A stretch of DNA of 64,000 bases from Ruminococcus sp. (GTDB lineage: Bacteria; Bacillota; Clostridia; Oscillospirales; Acutalibacteraceae), in the NCBI GenBank assembly GCA_003521625.1, contig DPHV01000022.1, forward strand, positions 25,788 through 89,787. Reading direction: 5' to 3'. Shown piece by piece: positions 41,099 through 50,800 of this stretch. Below the pieces are notes generated by a model, which saw only the letters and a program-made list of their open reading frames with translations, made no database searches and had not been told where the DNA came from. The stretch's first letter is position 1. Each line of letters starts with the position of its first letter. Both the position numbers and the translations under genes were made by a program.

Positions 41099-42637
41099 GT
41101 GGACACAGTATTTAAATTTCTGTTTGAATTTCTCGGTCAGTTTTTTGGCTCACTGTGGTCAATCATATCAGGATTGTTTACAGGAATAGGAGAGGCGTTT
41201 AACTTTCCTGCCTATATCAATATCATAAACGGCTATACCACTGAGCTTGGAGGACTTGCCTGGGGTATTGCAATTCTCGCCATAGTGCTTCTTGTTGCTG
41301 TGCTTGGACTTATTGTATGGCTCATTATCGTCGCCGTAAAAAAGTTTATCCGTTCACACCGCAGAAGAAAAGACACCGACTCCCTTGTAAAAGAAGTTCA
41401 GGCGCTTAATAAAGAGGTAATGAGATTAAACCTTGAAAAGGACAAAATCCTTTCTATGAAGGTTTCACAAATCGGTCTTAACCCCAACGAAATTGCAGAG
41501 CTTACCGGCGAGGAGATTGAAGCTCTCAATAACGGTGAGGAAGAAGAAAATACAAACGAAACACGTTTCTACAAGCTTGCTGAAATTGATGAACTCTGGG
41601 CAGATTATGTACCTCCTGTATATAACAACGATATTACACTTCCCGAGTTCTGCGACCAGTTCCGTATGTTCGCTTGCTCACGTCTTGGTCTTTACTATGA
41701 CATTAAACTTATAAGACTTTTTGTTGCTTCTTTCGCTTCAACAAGACTTATTATCCTTCAGGGTATTTCAGGTACAGGTAAAACTTCACTTGCTTATGCC
41801 TTTGGTAAGTTTATCAACAATCCGTCAATCATCGCTTCTGTTCAGCCTTCATGGCGTGACAGAACAGAGCTTTTCGGTTATTTCAACGAATTTACAAAGA
41901 AATTTAATGAAACCGAGCTTCTCCGTGCTATGTACGAGGCTTCTTACAACGAAAATATTTACGCTGTAATCCTCGACGAAATGAACATCGCACGTGTTGA
42001 GTATTACTTTGCAGAAATGCTTTCAATTCTTGAAATGCCGTCACGTGACGAGTGGATTGTCGACATCATTCCAAACGCATGGCCTACCGACCCGAAGCAC
42101 ATCAAAAACGGTCAGTTGCAGATTCCACCGAATATGTGGTACATCGGTACAGCTAACAACGATGACTCTACCTTTGCAATTACAGATAAGGTTTATGACC
42201 GTGCTATGCCGATTAACATTGATACTAAGGGTGTTGCCTTTGATGCAGAAGACACACCGCCGATTAATATCAGCTACAAACACTTTGAAGATATACTTAA
42301 CGAAGCAAAAGCTAAATATGTTGTTTCAGAAGAAAACATCAAAAAGATCGGACTTCTTGATGACTATGTTATTGAGCATTTCCGTATAGCTTTCGGTAAC
42401 CGTATTGTAAAGCAGCTCCGTGACTTTGTTCCTGCTTACGTTGGTACAGGCGGAACCGAAATTGACGGTCTTGACTATGTTCTCGCAAGAAAGGTATTCA
42501 GAAAGTTTGAGTCACTCAACCTTTCGTATATCAGAGATGAAATCGACGGACTTTGCGCTTATATTGACGAGTTGTTCGGCGAAGAAAATATGAATGAATG
42601 TAAAGATTATCTGCGTATGCTCAAAAAGCTTGTATAA
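41099..42637 (+). CDS. Membrane-anchored McrB-type AAA+ ATPase
   Basis: The 512-residue protein has a hydrophobic N-terminus (span at about 52-80 and a weaker one near 5-25), a basic R-R-R-K stop-transfer, a short coiled coil (about 95-125), then a AAA+ domain. Walker A is GISGTGKTS near 222, Walker B is YAVILDEMNIAR near 285-297, and GTANNDDST near 350 matches the N-x-x-D signature of the McrB branch of AAA+ proteins. YDRAMP follows as the likely arginine-finger region. McrB itself is a cytoplasmic GTPase of restriction systems; membrane anchoring inside a surface locus is unusual. It pairs with the next gene. Start is GTG, after AAGGAG. Confidence 0.82.
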   Translation: MDTVFKFLFEFLGQFFGSLWSIISGLFTGIGEAFNFPAYINIINGYTTELGGLAWGIAILAIVLLVAVLGLIVWLIIVAVKKFIRSHRRRKDTDSLVKEVQALNKEVMRLNLEKDKILSMKVSQIGLNPNEIAELTGEEIEALNNGEEEENTNETRFYKLAEIDELWADYVPPVYNNDITLPEFCDQFRMFACSRLGLYYDIKLIRLFVASFASTRLIILQGISGTGKTSLAYAFGKFINNPSIIASVQPSWRDRTELFGYFNEFTKKFNETELLRAMYEASYNENIYAVILDEMNIARVEYYFAEMLSILEMPSRDEWIVDIIPNAWPTDPKHIKNGQLQIPPNMWYIGTANNDDSTFAITDKVYDRAMPINIDTKGVAFDAEDTPPINISYKHFEDILNEAKAKYVVSEENIKKIGLLDDYVIEHFRIAFGNRIVKQLRDFVPAYVGTGGTEIDGLDYVLARKVFRKFESLNLSYIRDEIDGLCAYIDELFGEENMNECKDYLRMLKKLV

Positions 42638-42648
42638 TCCGGCTATAT

Positions 42649-42672
42649 AAGGGCGAACTCTGTTCGCCCTTT
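42649..42672 (+). repeat. GGGCGAAC/GTTCGCCC hairpin
   Basis: AAGGGCGAAC-TCT-GTTCGCCCTT lies between the AAA+ gene and its partner. It belongs to the GGCGAAC REP family and ends with TTTAG, so it could also cause partial termination. Confidence 0.55.
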
Positions 42673-42757
42673 AGTTAGTATTTTGATTGCAGGTAATAGA
42701 TCATATTGTTTTTAAGGAATAAATGTTGTGCTTTAATTAGATGAGGAGTATCACCCT

Positions 42758-44953
42758 ATGGCTGATTTCAGTAAATATTACAGAGCCTACATGTATATGC
42801 AGGAGCTTCTGAAAAATGATTTTACTTACAATTACATAAACGAAGGCTTCAAGGACGGCGACAAGGGCAACGATTCTCTCGACGGTAAAACTAACGAAAA
42901 AGTAATCGATATGGACTGGGTTGTAGCAATCGAAGAAACCCTGCCCTATATTCAGAAAGCTATTGACGAACAAAGACGTTTTATCAAGCAGGTTGAAAAT
43001 GTTGTCCGCATTGAGCTTGCCCGCAAGGTTGGTCCTGAATCAGTAAAGCACCTCTCGCAGCACACTAACTTCATTGCCAAGGTTGACGATGACGGTATGG
43101 TTACCCCCAACAAGATTCTTACAACCGAGCGTGAAGAAAGCTTTGCGATTTATGAAAACCGTGTTCTTATGACGCTTATCCGCAAGGCTTTGATCTTTGT
43201 TGATGATAAATATTCCAAGATGAAAGACGTGCCGAATGACAGCTACAATAAGATTCAGATGGAACGTCAAGTCAATTTTAATGATAAAAAGATTGAATTT
43301 TCAATTAATTATATCAATGAGTCGCACGATAAGCTTGCTGATGACCTCGATGTTCTCGACGTTTCCGAGCTTTCCGACTTCGACCGTATCAGACGTATAC
43401 GCTCAACTCTTAACGAGTTCTTAAATACCCAGCTTATGCGTGAAATCGCAAAAGAACCCGAGGTTCGTCCGCCGATTACGCAGACCAACCTTTTGAAGAA
43501 GAATCCAAACTTCAAAAAGGCTATGGAGCTTTGGACATTCCTCGACAGCTACAAACGCACGGGCTTTGAGATAGTAAGTGAAGAATACCAGGGCAAAATG
43601 GACGAACAGATTCAGCAGGACGTTTATTTTGCAATGGGCTTTGAGCACTTTATGATGTCAATTGCCACCAACCCCGGTTTGCGTAACATCCTCCAGCAGA
43701 AGTATGAGGAGGAGAACGCAAGAATTGCCGAAGAAGAGGCAAAGCCTGAAAAAACACGTGAAGCTGTAATGAAGGCACAGCTTGACGCAGTACGTAAAGA
43801 GGAAATGGAAATCCGCCTGCGTGAAATCCGTGAGCGTGAAAAGAAAATCCTCGACCTTACCAATGAAGTTAAAAACCTCAAGGTAACTCTTGAGCAGAAG
43901 GAACAGCAGATATTGACCTTGAAAGGTCAGGTTTCTGCGCTTCAGGATCAGATTAACGAGCTGAAAGAAGAGCTTAAAGAAACAAAGCTTAAGCTTCTTG
44001 AAGCTGAAAACGAAATCAAGGCTCTCAAAGCTGAAAACCAGGCTCTCAAAGAAAAGATTGAGGAACTGAACAAGACAATTGATGAGCTGAATAATAAAAT
44101 TGCAGAGCTCAACGAGCAGATCAGAGTGCTTAATGACCGCATTCAGGTTCTTATGCAGGAAAATGCTCGTATGCAGTCCAAGATTGAAGAGCAGGAAAAG
44201 ATTATTGCAGAACAGACCGCAAGAATTGAAGAGCTTGAAAAGCAGACAGTCGAACAGCTTGCAAAGATTGCTGCTCTTACTGATAATCTTGCAAAATGTG
44301 AAGCAGAGATAGAGAGTAACAAAAAGAAAATTACTTCTCTTACCGAGAGAAATGAAAAGCTCAATACTACGCTCCAGAACGAGCGCACTGCACACAAAGA
44401 GAAAGTTGAACAGATGAACGCTGACTTTGCAGCCAAGACTAAGGCTGCCGAGGAGCAGTTCAAGTCTGAGAAAAAGTCACTGCAAAAGCAGATTGATGAT
44501 TCAGAGGCTGCTCATACAAAGTATGTTGCACAGCTCAATGCTGAATTTGCTGACAAGGCAAATCTTGCAGAGCAGAAACGTATAAATGAGCTTGCTGAAA
44601 AACAGGCAGAACACGAAAAGCAGATTGAACAGATTAAGCTTTCTAACGACAAAGCTTCAGCCGCTGTTGAAGCAAAACACGTTTCGGAAGTAAGAAAGGT
44701 TCAGAAATCTGTAGACAAGCGTGTTGAAGCCGCTCAAAAAGCTGCAGAAAAGCAGTATAATGCAAAGATTAAAGAGCTTAAATCACAGCAGGCAAGAGAG
44801 CTTGCAGAGGCTAAACGCAAAGCAAGAGAAGAAATCAGACTTGCAAAGCAAAAAGCAAAAGCCGAAATCAGACTTGTGAAACAAAAAGCAAGAAAAAATA
44901 TGTTCACAAAAGAAGAACTTATGGAAATGAACGACATCATCGACAGCAACTGA
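42758..44953 (+). CDS. DUF2357-like coiled-coil protein, partner of the AAA+ ATPase
   Basis: The 731-residue protein has two parts. Residues about 1-300 resemble DUF2357 proteins that accompany McrB-type ATPases: ARKVGPESVKHLSQHTNFIAKVDDDG near 88-113, then ESFAIYENRVLMTLIRKALIFV near 126-147 with the Y-E-N-R core. Residues about 320-715 are an almost unbroken Glu/Lys-rich coiled coil, long enough for a rod of tens of nanometres, with a basic end. No nuclease motif is evident, so the McrC-like cutting role seems absent. It has no membrane span, so it would be cytoplasmic next to the anchored ATPase. GAGGAG precedes the ATG. Confidence 0.7.
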   Translation: MADFSKYYRAYMYMQELLKNDFTYNYINEGFKDGDKGNDSLDGKTNEKVIDMDWVVAIEETLPYIQKAIDEQRRFIKQVENVVRIELARKVGPESVKHLSQHTNFIAKVDDDGMVTPNKILTTEREESFAIYENRVLMTLIRKALIFVDDKYSKMKDVPNDSYNKIQMERQVNFNDKKIEFSINYINESHDKLADDLDVLDVSELSDFDRIRRIRSTLNEFLNTQLMREIAKEPEVRPPITQTNLLKKNPNFKKAMELWTFLDSYKRTGFEIVSEEYQGKMDEQIQQDVYFAMGFEHFMMSIATNPGLRNILQQKYEEENARIAEEEAKPEKTREAVMKAQLDAVRKEEMEIRLREIREREKKILDLTNEVKNLKVTLEQKEQQILTLKGQVSALQDQINELKEELKETKLKLLEAENEIKALKAENQALKEKIEELNKTIDELNNKIAELNEQIRVLNDRIQVLMQENARMQSKIEEQEKIIAEQTARIEELEKQTVEQLAKIAALTDNLAKCEAEIESNKKKITSLTERNEKLNTTLQNERTAHKEKVEQMNADFAAKTKAAEEQFKSEKKSLQKQIDDSEAAHTKYVAQLNAEFADKANLAEQKRINELAEKQAEHEKQIEQIKLSNDKASAAVEAKHVSEVRKVQKSVDKRVEAAQKAAEKQYNAKIKELKSQQARELAEAKRKAREEIRLAKQKAKAEIRLVKQKARKNMFTKEELMEMNDIIDSN

Positions 44954-44979
44954 TAAAGTTAATTCAGAGAGGCAGACTT

Positions 44980-45939
44980 ATGAAAAATTCTACTGCGTCC
45001 AACAGAAAAACGGGCAGAATGATTGCTAAAAATTTAATAATTCTTGTTGTGCTTGTTTTTGTCTCAATTCTCGCAATGTGGGCGTGGTTTACCAATAAGT
45101 CTTCAGCTACAGCGGACGGCATAGATGTAAATTGTAATGCCCCTGATGGTGTTGAAATTGCTATTGTTGAACATGGCAAACCGGCTCCTGGAGAAAACGA
45201 TTACAAAACAAGCTTGCATTTGAATTCCGAGAATTACGATTTTATTTCTAATTTATATATGACTGAGGTCACAAGTGATGGTATTAACGATAATTTTTTA
45301 AGACCGGCTCTCACTCAGACCGGTAACAAAGCTTCTGTAAATACTGAAGCAGACTGGGACGATGCGACAGAAAATAAAGATTTCTTAAGTTTTGATTTGT
45401 ATTTCAGGTCTAAATCAAGTCAGAAAATTTGTATGAGTTCTGCTTCATCTATTAAGCCAGAGAGTAAAAAGCTTGTATGGAATGATGGCGAAAGTACTGC
45501 TGGATATAATCCGAGTAATTATGGTAATTTTTCACGAGACTGTATTGTGGGCGCTGTTAGATTTTCTATTGTAAGCACTTCAAAGACCAGACAGATGTTG
45601 TGGATACCTGCACCGAATATTAAATTAAGCGAAAATGGAGATTATGTTTTAACAACTCTTGTCAGTGGTGATACTTATTCACACACTTATTATAAAACTA
45701 CTAAGGAATTTGATAAATTATCTGGTGCTGCAGTTGTTGCTAACAATCAAAGAGACTATACCCTTGGTGCAAATGGTGAAGCTGTTAAAATTCTTGAACT
45801 TACAGCTAAAGATACTACAGGCTTTTATGTAAATCATGTAACTTGCAACATGTGGATTGAAGGCGAGGACGATGAATCAAGACTCGCACTCGTTAACGGA
45901 AAATATAAGGTTGATCTTAAATTTGTGATTATGGAATAG
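44980..45939 (+). CDS. SipW-dependent-type surface subunit 3
   Basis: The 319-residue protein has a basic start, a hydrophobic segment at about residues 17-38 and MWAWFTNKSSATADGIDV, very close to the same region of the probable major subunit. NMWIEGEDDESR near 295-306 is the shared end motif. The exported domain is more AT-rich in codon use than the ATPase genes just upstream. It follows the coiled-coil gene by 26 bases, which supports one transcription unit across the ATPase pair and the surface genes. Confidence 0.78.
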   Translation: MKNSTASNRKTGRMIAKNLIILVVLVFVSILAMWAWFTNKSSATADGIDVNCNAPDGVEIAIVEHGKPAPGENDYKTSLHLNSENYDFISNLYMTEVTSDGINDNFLRPALTQTGNKASVNTEADWDDATENKDFLSFDLYFRSKSSQKICMSSASSIKPESKKLVWNDGESTAGYNPSNYGNFSRDCIVGAVRFSIVSTSKTRQMLWIPAPNIKLSENGDYVLTTLVSGDTYSHTYYKTTKEFDKLSGAAVVANNQRDYTLGANGEAVKILELTAKDTTGFYVNHVTCNMWIEGEDDESRLALVNGKYKVDLKFVIME

Positions 45940-45946
45940 AAAGAAG

Positions 45947-47764
45947 ATGAAACGTATGAAAATTAAAAATTCTGTAGAAAATTTATTTTATAAGTTTTCA
46001 GGTCACAGGATAGTAAATACGAGAAAGCTTGTAACTTCATATGTTTCATTGTTTCTTGTTTTAACAGTTTTAGTTGGAACAACAGTTTCCTGGTTTACTT
46101 TTGTTAGTACGTCATCGGTTGATTCTGACACATTTACTCTTGAGGCAGCTTCGGGTTTGCGTGTAAATGATGGTGAATCAATTTCAAATCATATAACACT
46201 TGATAATATAACACTTGACGAATCATCAAGTGTTGACGGAAGAAACATGTTTTTTCCAACCAAAGGTTCTTTTACAAGTAAAACATCAGAAATGTTTTAT
46301 CGTGAAGGAAATGTAGGAGATAAAAATCAAAAATATGTTTATAAGGATTTCAAATTAAAAGGTTACTCCGGTAATACTGATGTATTTGTTAAAAGTTATA
46401 ATATTACCATTACTGAGGATGACGGTACAATAATTGAAAAATTTACAGGCTCAACCGACATTATTTATGAAGAAGATGCTAATGGAAATAAAATTCCTAA
46501 AGCACAGGTAGTACATGAGGAGTGTCCCGTCCGCATCGCATTTATCACTGATAGTTCTGCTACTCCCCAGGTCATTGACCCTACAGCGCTTATAGACAAT
46601 TATGTTAAGACGTATAATGCTGTAAGCAGTACGAATGAAACCGGTGTTGCGTCAACATCAGTTTCGAATGCTCTGTCGTTTTCAGATTATTATTATCTGA
46701 CCGGAACTCCTATCTTCAGATTGCAAGAAAATGAGCCGCTCAATGTAACTATGGTAGTATGGCTTGAAGGTTCAGAAAATTCAAATACAGGTAAAAGTAA
46801 TAGCGAAAGATATGTCGGTAAGAAGATTTCTGTAGATGTTCAATTGGAAAGTAACTGGGCTGAAAACGAGACGGTTTATTTCGTTGATGATACAATAGGT
46901 GCAAATAGCACACCTGAAACAGGCTATATTGAAACTCAGCATTGGATAACAACGTCTGCTGATAAAGGCGATTCAATAATTCTGATGAGTTATACAGATA
47001 GTAATAGTGATAGTGATATCAGAACAGTTGTTATGAAGCGCTCTAAATTAAATATTAATGGCTGTGCAGCTTGGTATGCTTCTATTCCCAAAAATGTAGA
47101 CAGGAATATTTCTTTTTACAGATATGACGTGGCAAGTGAAACAATTTTTAATGCGTGGCATACAAAAGTTGGCGTAAACAGAGAAATGGCAGATAAAGGT
47201 AAAGATTGGATTAATGCATACTACAAGCGTCCTTTAGATGAATCCAGAAATTTGGCTGATGGAACGCACTCAATTGTATACACTGCTTTGCGAGATAACG
47301 GTAACGGTGAAGTTAGTGAAACAGAACATCCGGATGATTATATGAAATTGCGTCTTGCACCGGGTATAGGTTATTGGAACTATACCGGTCCAACAGGCGG
47401 TGAAGAAGGAGGCGGAGATACACCACCTCCAGAAGTTGACTCGAAAGATAAGTTCAGTGTTTTTCTTAATCTTAGAGAAGATGATACTTGGGTGCAGGAT
47501 AATCTTGGCAGAGATTACAAGCTTTATGTGGAGTTAAGTGATAAAAGCAGCTATGAGCTTACTCGAGACAGCGATAATCGTTATATTACTGAAAATCAAT
47601 ATGCTGCTAGTGGAACGAATTTTGTTAAGTTTTATATTTCTAACGGTTATGAGAGAACCGATCTTGAATTGGAAGATTATGTACCTTTGGTGCCTAACGG
47701 CGAGACTGGATATGGCTATAGCTTTAAAATGCAATCTAATAATATTATTAAGTATTTTAAATAA
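45947..47764 (+). CDS. SipW-dependent-type surface protein 4 (large)
   Basis: The 605-residue protein has a hydrophobic segment at about residues 27-50 ending TVSWFTFVSTSSVDSDTF. It shares two elements with the next protein: SSVDGRNMFFPTKG followed by FYREGNVGDKNQKY near 88-130, and TMVVWLEGSEN near 266, the W-x-E-G motif, here internal because the protein continues for 330 residues. The later part has a Gly/Pro hinge (near 485) and a final beta-rich domain. It starts seven bases after the previous stop. Confidence 0.75.
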   Translation: MKRMKIKNSVENLFYKFSGHRIVNTRKLVTSYVSLFLVLTVLVGTTVSWFTFVSTSSVDSDTFTLEAASGLRVNDGESISNHITLDNITLDESSSVDGRNMFFPTKGSFTSKTSEMFYREGNVGDKNQKYVYKDFKLKGYSGNTDVFVKSYNITITEDDGTIIEKFTGSTDIIYEEDANGNKIPKAQVVHEECPVRIAFITDSSATPQVIDPTALIDNYVKTYNAVSSTNETGVASTSVSNALSFSDYYYLTGTPIFRLQENEPLNVTMVVWLEGSENSNTGKSNSERYVGKKISVDVQLESNWAENETVYFVDDTIGANSTPETGYIETQHWITTSADKGDSIILMSYTDSNSDSDIRTVVMKRSKLNINGCAAWYASIPKNVDRNISFYRYDVASETIFNAWHTKVGVNREMADKGKDWINAYYKRPLDESRNLADGTHSIVYTALRDNGNGEVSETEHPDDYMKLRLAPGIGYWNYTGPTGGEEGGGDTPPPEVDSKDKFSVFLNLREDDTWVQDNLGRDYKLYVELSDKSSYELTRDSDNRYITENQYAASGTNFVKFYISNGYERTDLELEDYVPLVPNGETGYGYSFKMQSNNIIKYFK

Positions 47765-47803
47765 GTATTTTAAACCTAATAATTAATGTAAGGAGGTGTC
47801 ACA

Positions 47804-50800
47804 ATGAAAAGTAAAATAATGAATATGAAATCAATTATAACTTCTAAGATTTCTTCCGCCAATCGTAATAATTTATTATTATCCGTTGTGGCACTCGTTG
47901 AAATAATAGCAATTATGATTGTATCTACCTCTGCATGGGTTGAAACAATATCGACTGTAGAAATCAGCGGTACGAAAGGTTCGATTGCTTCTTCAATTTA
48001 TACAAATGCTAATTTTGACGGCACAGAGAAAGAAATTGATTTATCTCAGTATTTTAACGAGTCAGGCAATGTTCACCTTTCATCTGCATCAAGCGCAGAC
48101 GGAGAAAATTTCTTTTTTCCTAAAATCGGAACAAATCCGGTTACGTATCGTAAAGGAACAATAAATGATGTTAATGTAAACTATATTAGCTTTTCAATAA
48201 GAGTTACTGCATCTCAGAATGCAAATGAATTCTTTTTTGACCAGATTCCGACTATAATGATTGGCGATAAGGATGTTATTGACAGTTCTGTTAGAATTGC
48301 AATTTCAAAATCAGGTCAGAATCCTATAATATTCTCAAAATCTGAAACATCAGAACAAGCAGTTGTTGCTGATGATGGTACTAAAGATGATACCACTGTA
48401 AATTTGTTTGATACTTATGTTGGGGCTGAAGCTAAGCAGCCAATTTTCTCTGTAGACTATCAGGAAACCGCAGACATTACTTTTACACTCTGGCTTGAAG
48501 ATCCTGATATGTTAAGTAAATATACCGGTCAGAAAGTTACTATTGAGAATTTCAAGTTGATTACCTCTGAGCAGAAATTCAAGCTTACATTTATTGATAA
48601 AACTACTTCTTTTAACGGAAATTCTAACGGGTTATACTGGGTTCAGAACGCTAATGCAAAGCTTTGGGCATACGATGAAACCTCAAAGAATTGTGTTGAA
48701 TTAACAAATACAACTGAGAATCCGACAAAGTGGACGGGTGAGATTTCACAGGAATTCATCAATAACAAAAATAATAATCTATATTTCCTGCGCACTTCTC
48801 CTGAAATAAATGCAGCAACAGTAGATCCTGATGACAGATCGAAGTATTTGAATAAATGGACTGCAAAGCTTGCTGACGATGTTTCCGGTGGACGATCATT
48901 TACAGCCTATTCTAATATTGTTGGTAGTGGAAGTGAAAAGTCAGGTACATGGGGTGATGTTATTGAAATCACTCTCGATAGTGAGGATTCAGATTCACTT
49001 GAAAAGATAGCTGATGAAAGCATAGCTACCCGTGTCACAATTCAGGCTCATAATGTAAGCTATGAAATGAATTACAAAAATGTTGATGGTGTTGCTGTTT
49101 GGAGAAGCTACATACCTGTTGAAAACAGTAATGATGAATTTGTATTCAGCTTTACAAACGGTTCAAGCTATTCATATAATGCAGGTAAAAGAGGAAGCTC
49201 GGTTCAGTATGTTATAACTTCCGAAAGTACGGGTTATTGGGCTCCTCCTGCAACAGTTAAAGTAATCGCAGGTACTTCTTCCGACGGTACTGCATTAGGT
49301 ACAGTTTCCGTAACAGGCGGAAAGACAGATGCAACTGAAGTAAAAGTAACTCCCGGAACTCCTGTTGTGCTTAAAGCAAGTCCCGCTTCTGATTCATACA
49401 GATTTATAGGTTGGTATACAAATCCTGAGTGTACGGCTGTAGCTGATTTAGAAAAAGTAGAAGACGGACATAAGTTTACGCCGGCAACAAATGAATCATA
49501 TGTATTCTATGCAAAATTCCAATTGCAGTATCATGTTAAGCTTACGGCTGTAACAGGAGATAGCTATCCTAATTCAACCGGCGGTACAGTACAGTTGAAT
49601 TCTGATGCAGCAACAAGGCAGGTTGATACTTATCTGCTGGATGATGGCACTGAAAACGCAAATGTTACGTTTACCGCAGCTAACAAAGAGGGTTATAATT
49701 TCTTAGGTTGGTATAGAACAGCAAACGGAACAGGTACACCGTACAGTTCTGAAAAAGTCATTTCTATTAATGCGGTTAAGGAGAACTATATACTGTATGC
49801 TAAATATAAGATAAAGCAGTTCTCTGTAACAGCAGTTGCAAAACCCGCAGATTCATCTGATGGAAGTAAAGTAACCTTTACTGCACCGCCAAATGCAGAT
49901 ACAGGCACAACAGTATCAGTTACAGTTGATTATAACGGTAGTGCAACCTTTAAGGCTATTCCTGACAGCGATAACGGGTATAAATTCGTTGGTTGGTATA
50001 CTGACGAAGCTCTTTCTAATAAGGTTAAAGATGCAGACGGTAAAGATGCCGGCGCAGAATATACTATGAATAACATAAAACTTGATAATGGTTATAAAGT
50101 AATTTTGTATGCAAAGTTTGAATTGAAAGATGTTAAGGTTACTGCTGTAGCTGTTACAGGCACAAATTCACCTGATTCTACCGGAGGTACAGTTAAAATT
50201 GGCACTGGAACAGCCGGCAATAGTGTTGACAGTACAGGAAAATACGGCAATTCATTTACACTTACGGCTGCTGCTAATGATGGTTATAGTTTCGTAGGAT
50301 GGTATGATGCTGCTACAGGCGGTTCAGCTTTGAAAAGTGCAATTCTTGCTAACAGCGGAACATACACTGATTCTACAATTACTCTTGCGAGTGTTAAGGA
50401 CGATACTACAGTAGTTTATGCAAGATTTGAACTTGACTCGCTTGACAGTAATTATTATCTAATGGGTATAAATGATAATTGGAGTACAGGTGTACAAATG
50501 CATTATACCGATACTACCAAGAAAGCTGTTACTTGTACGGTTCCTTTGAGTAATGGTACATATAGTTTTAAAATAAAGAATACATCTACTCAAACATGGT
50601 ACACCATGAAATATAATAACGGCAGAAAAGTTCCATTGAACTCAACTGTAGATTTTAATGAACAAGACGGTGCAGATAATAATTCCAGCGTAGCTATTTC
50701 AACTGCCGGTGACTACATTTTCACTTTTGATATATCTACTGCGAAAAGTGAAAAGTTAACAATTACTAAGGGCTTAAGTAAAATTAAGACAATTTATTTC

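Noticed and set aside
43658..44395. Long minus-strand open frame opposite the coiled-coil gene, with a Phe/Leu-rich translation
   Set aside because: It is the reverse complement of Glu/Lys-rich coiled-coil codons, which yields Leu/Phe-rich frames. It has no ribosome site and the plus-strand gene is well supported.
41099..44953. A classical McrBC restriction system
   Set aside because: The ATPase is membrane anchored, the partner shows no nuclease motif, and both are embedded among surface-protein genes. A defence role is kept only as an alternative in the finding.
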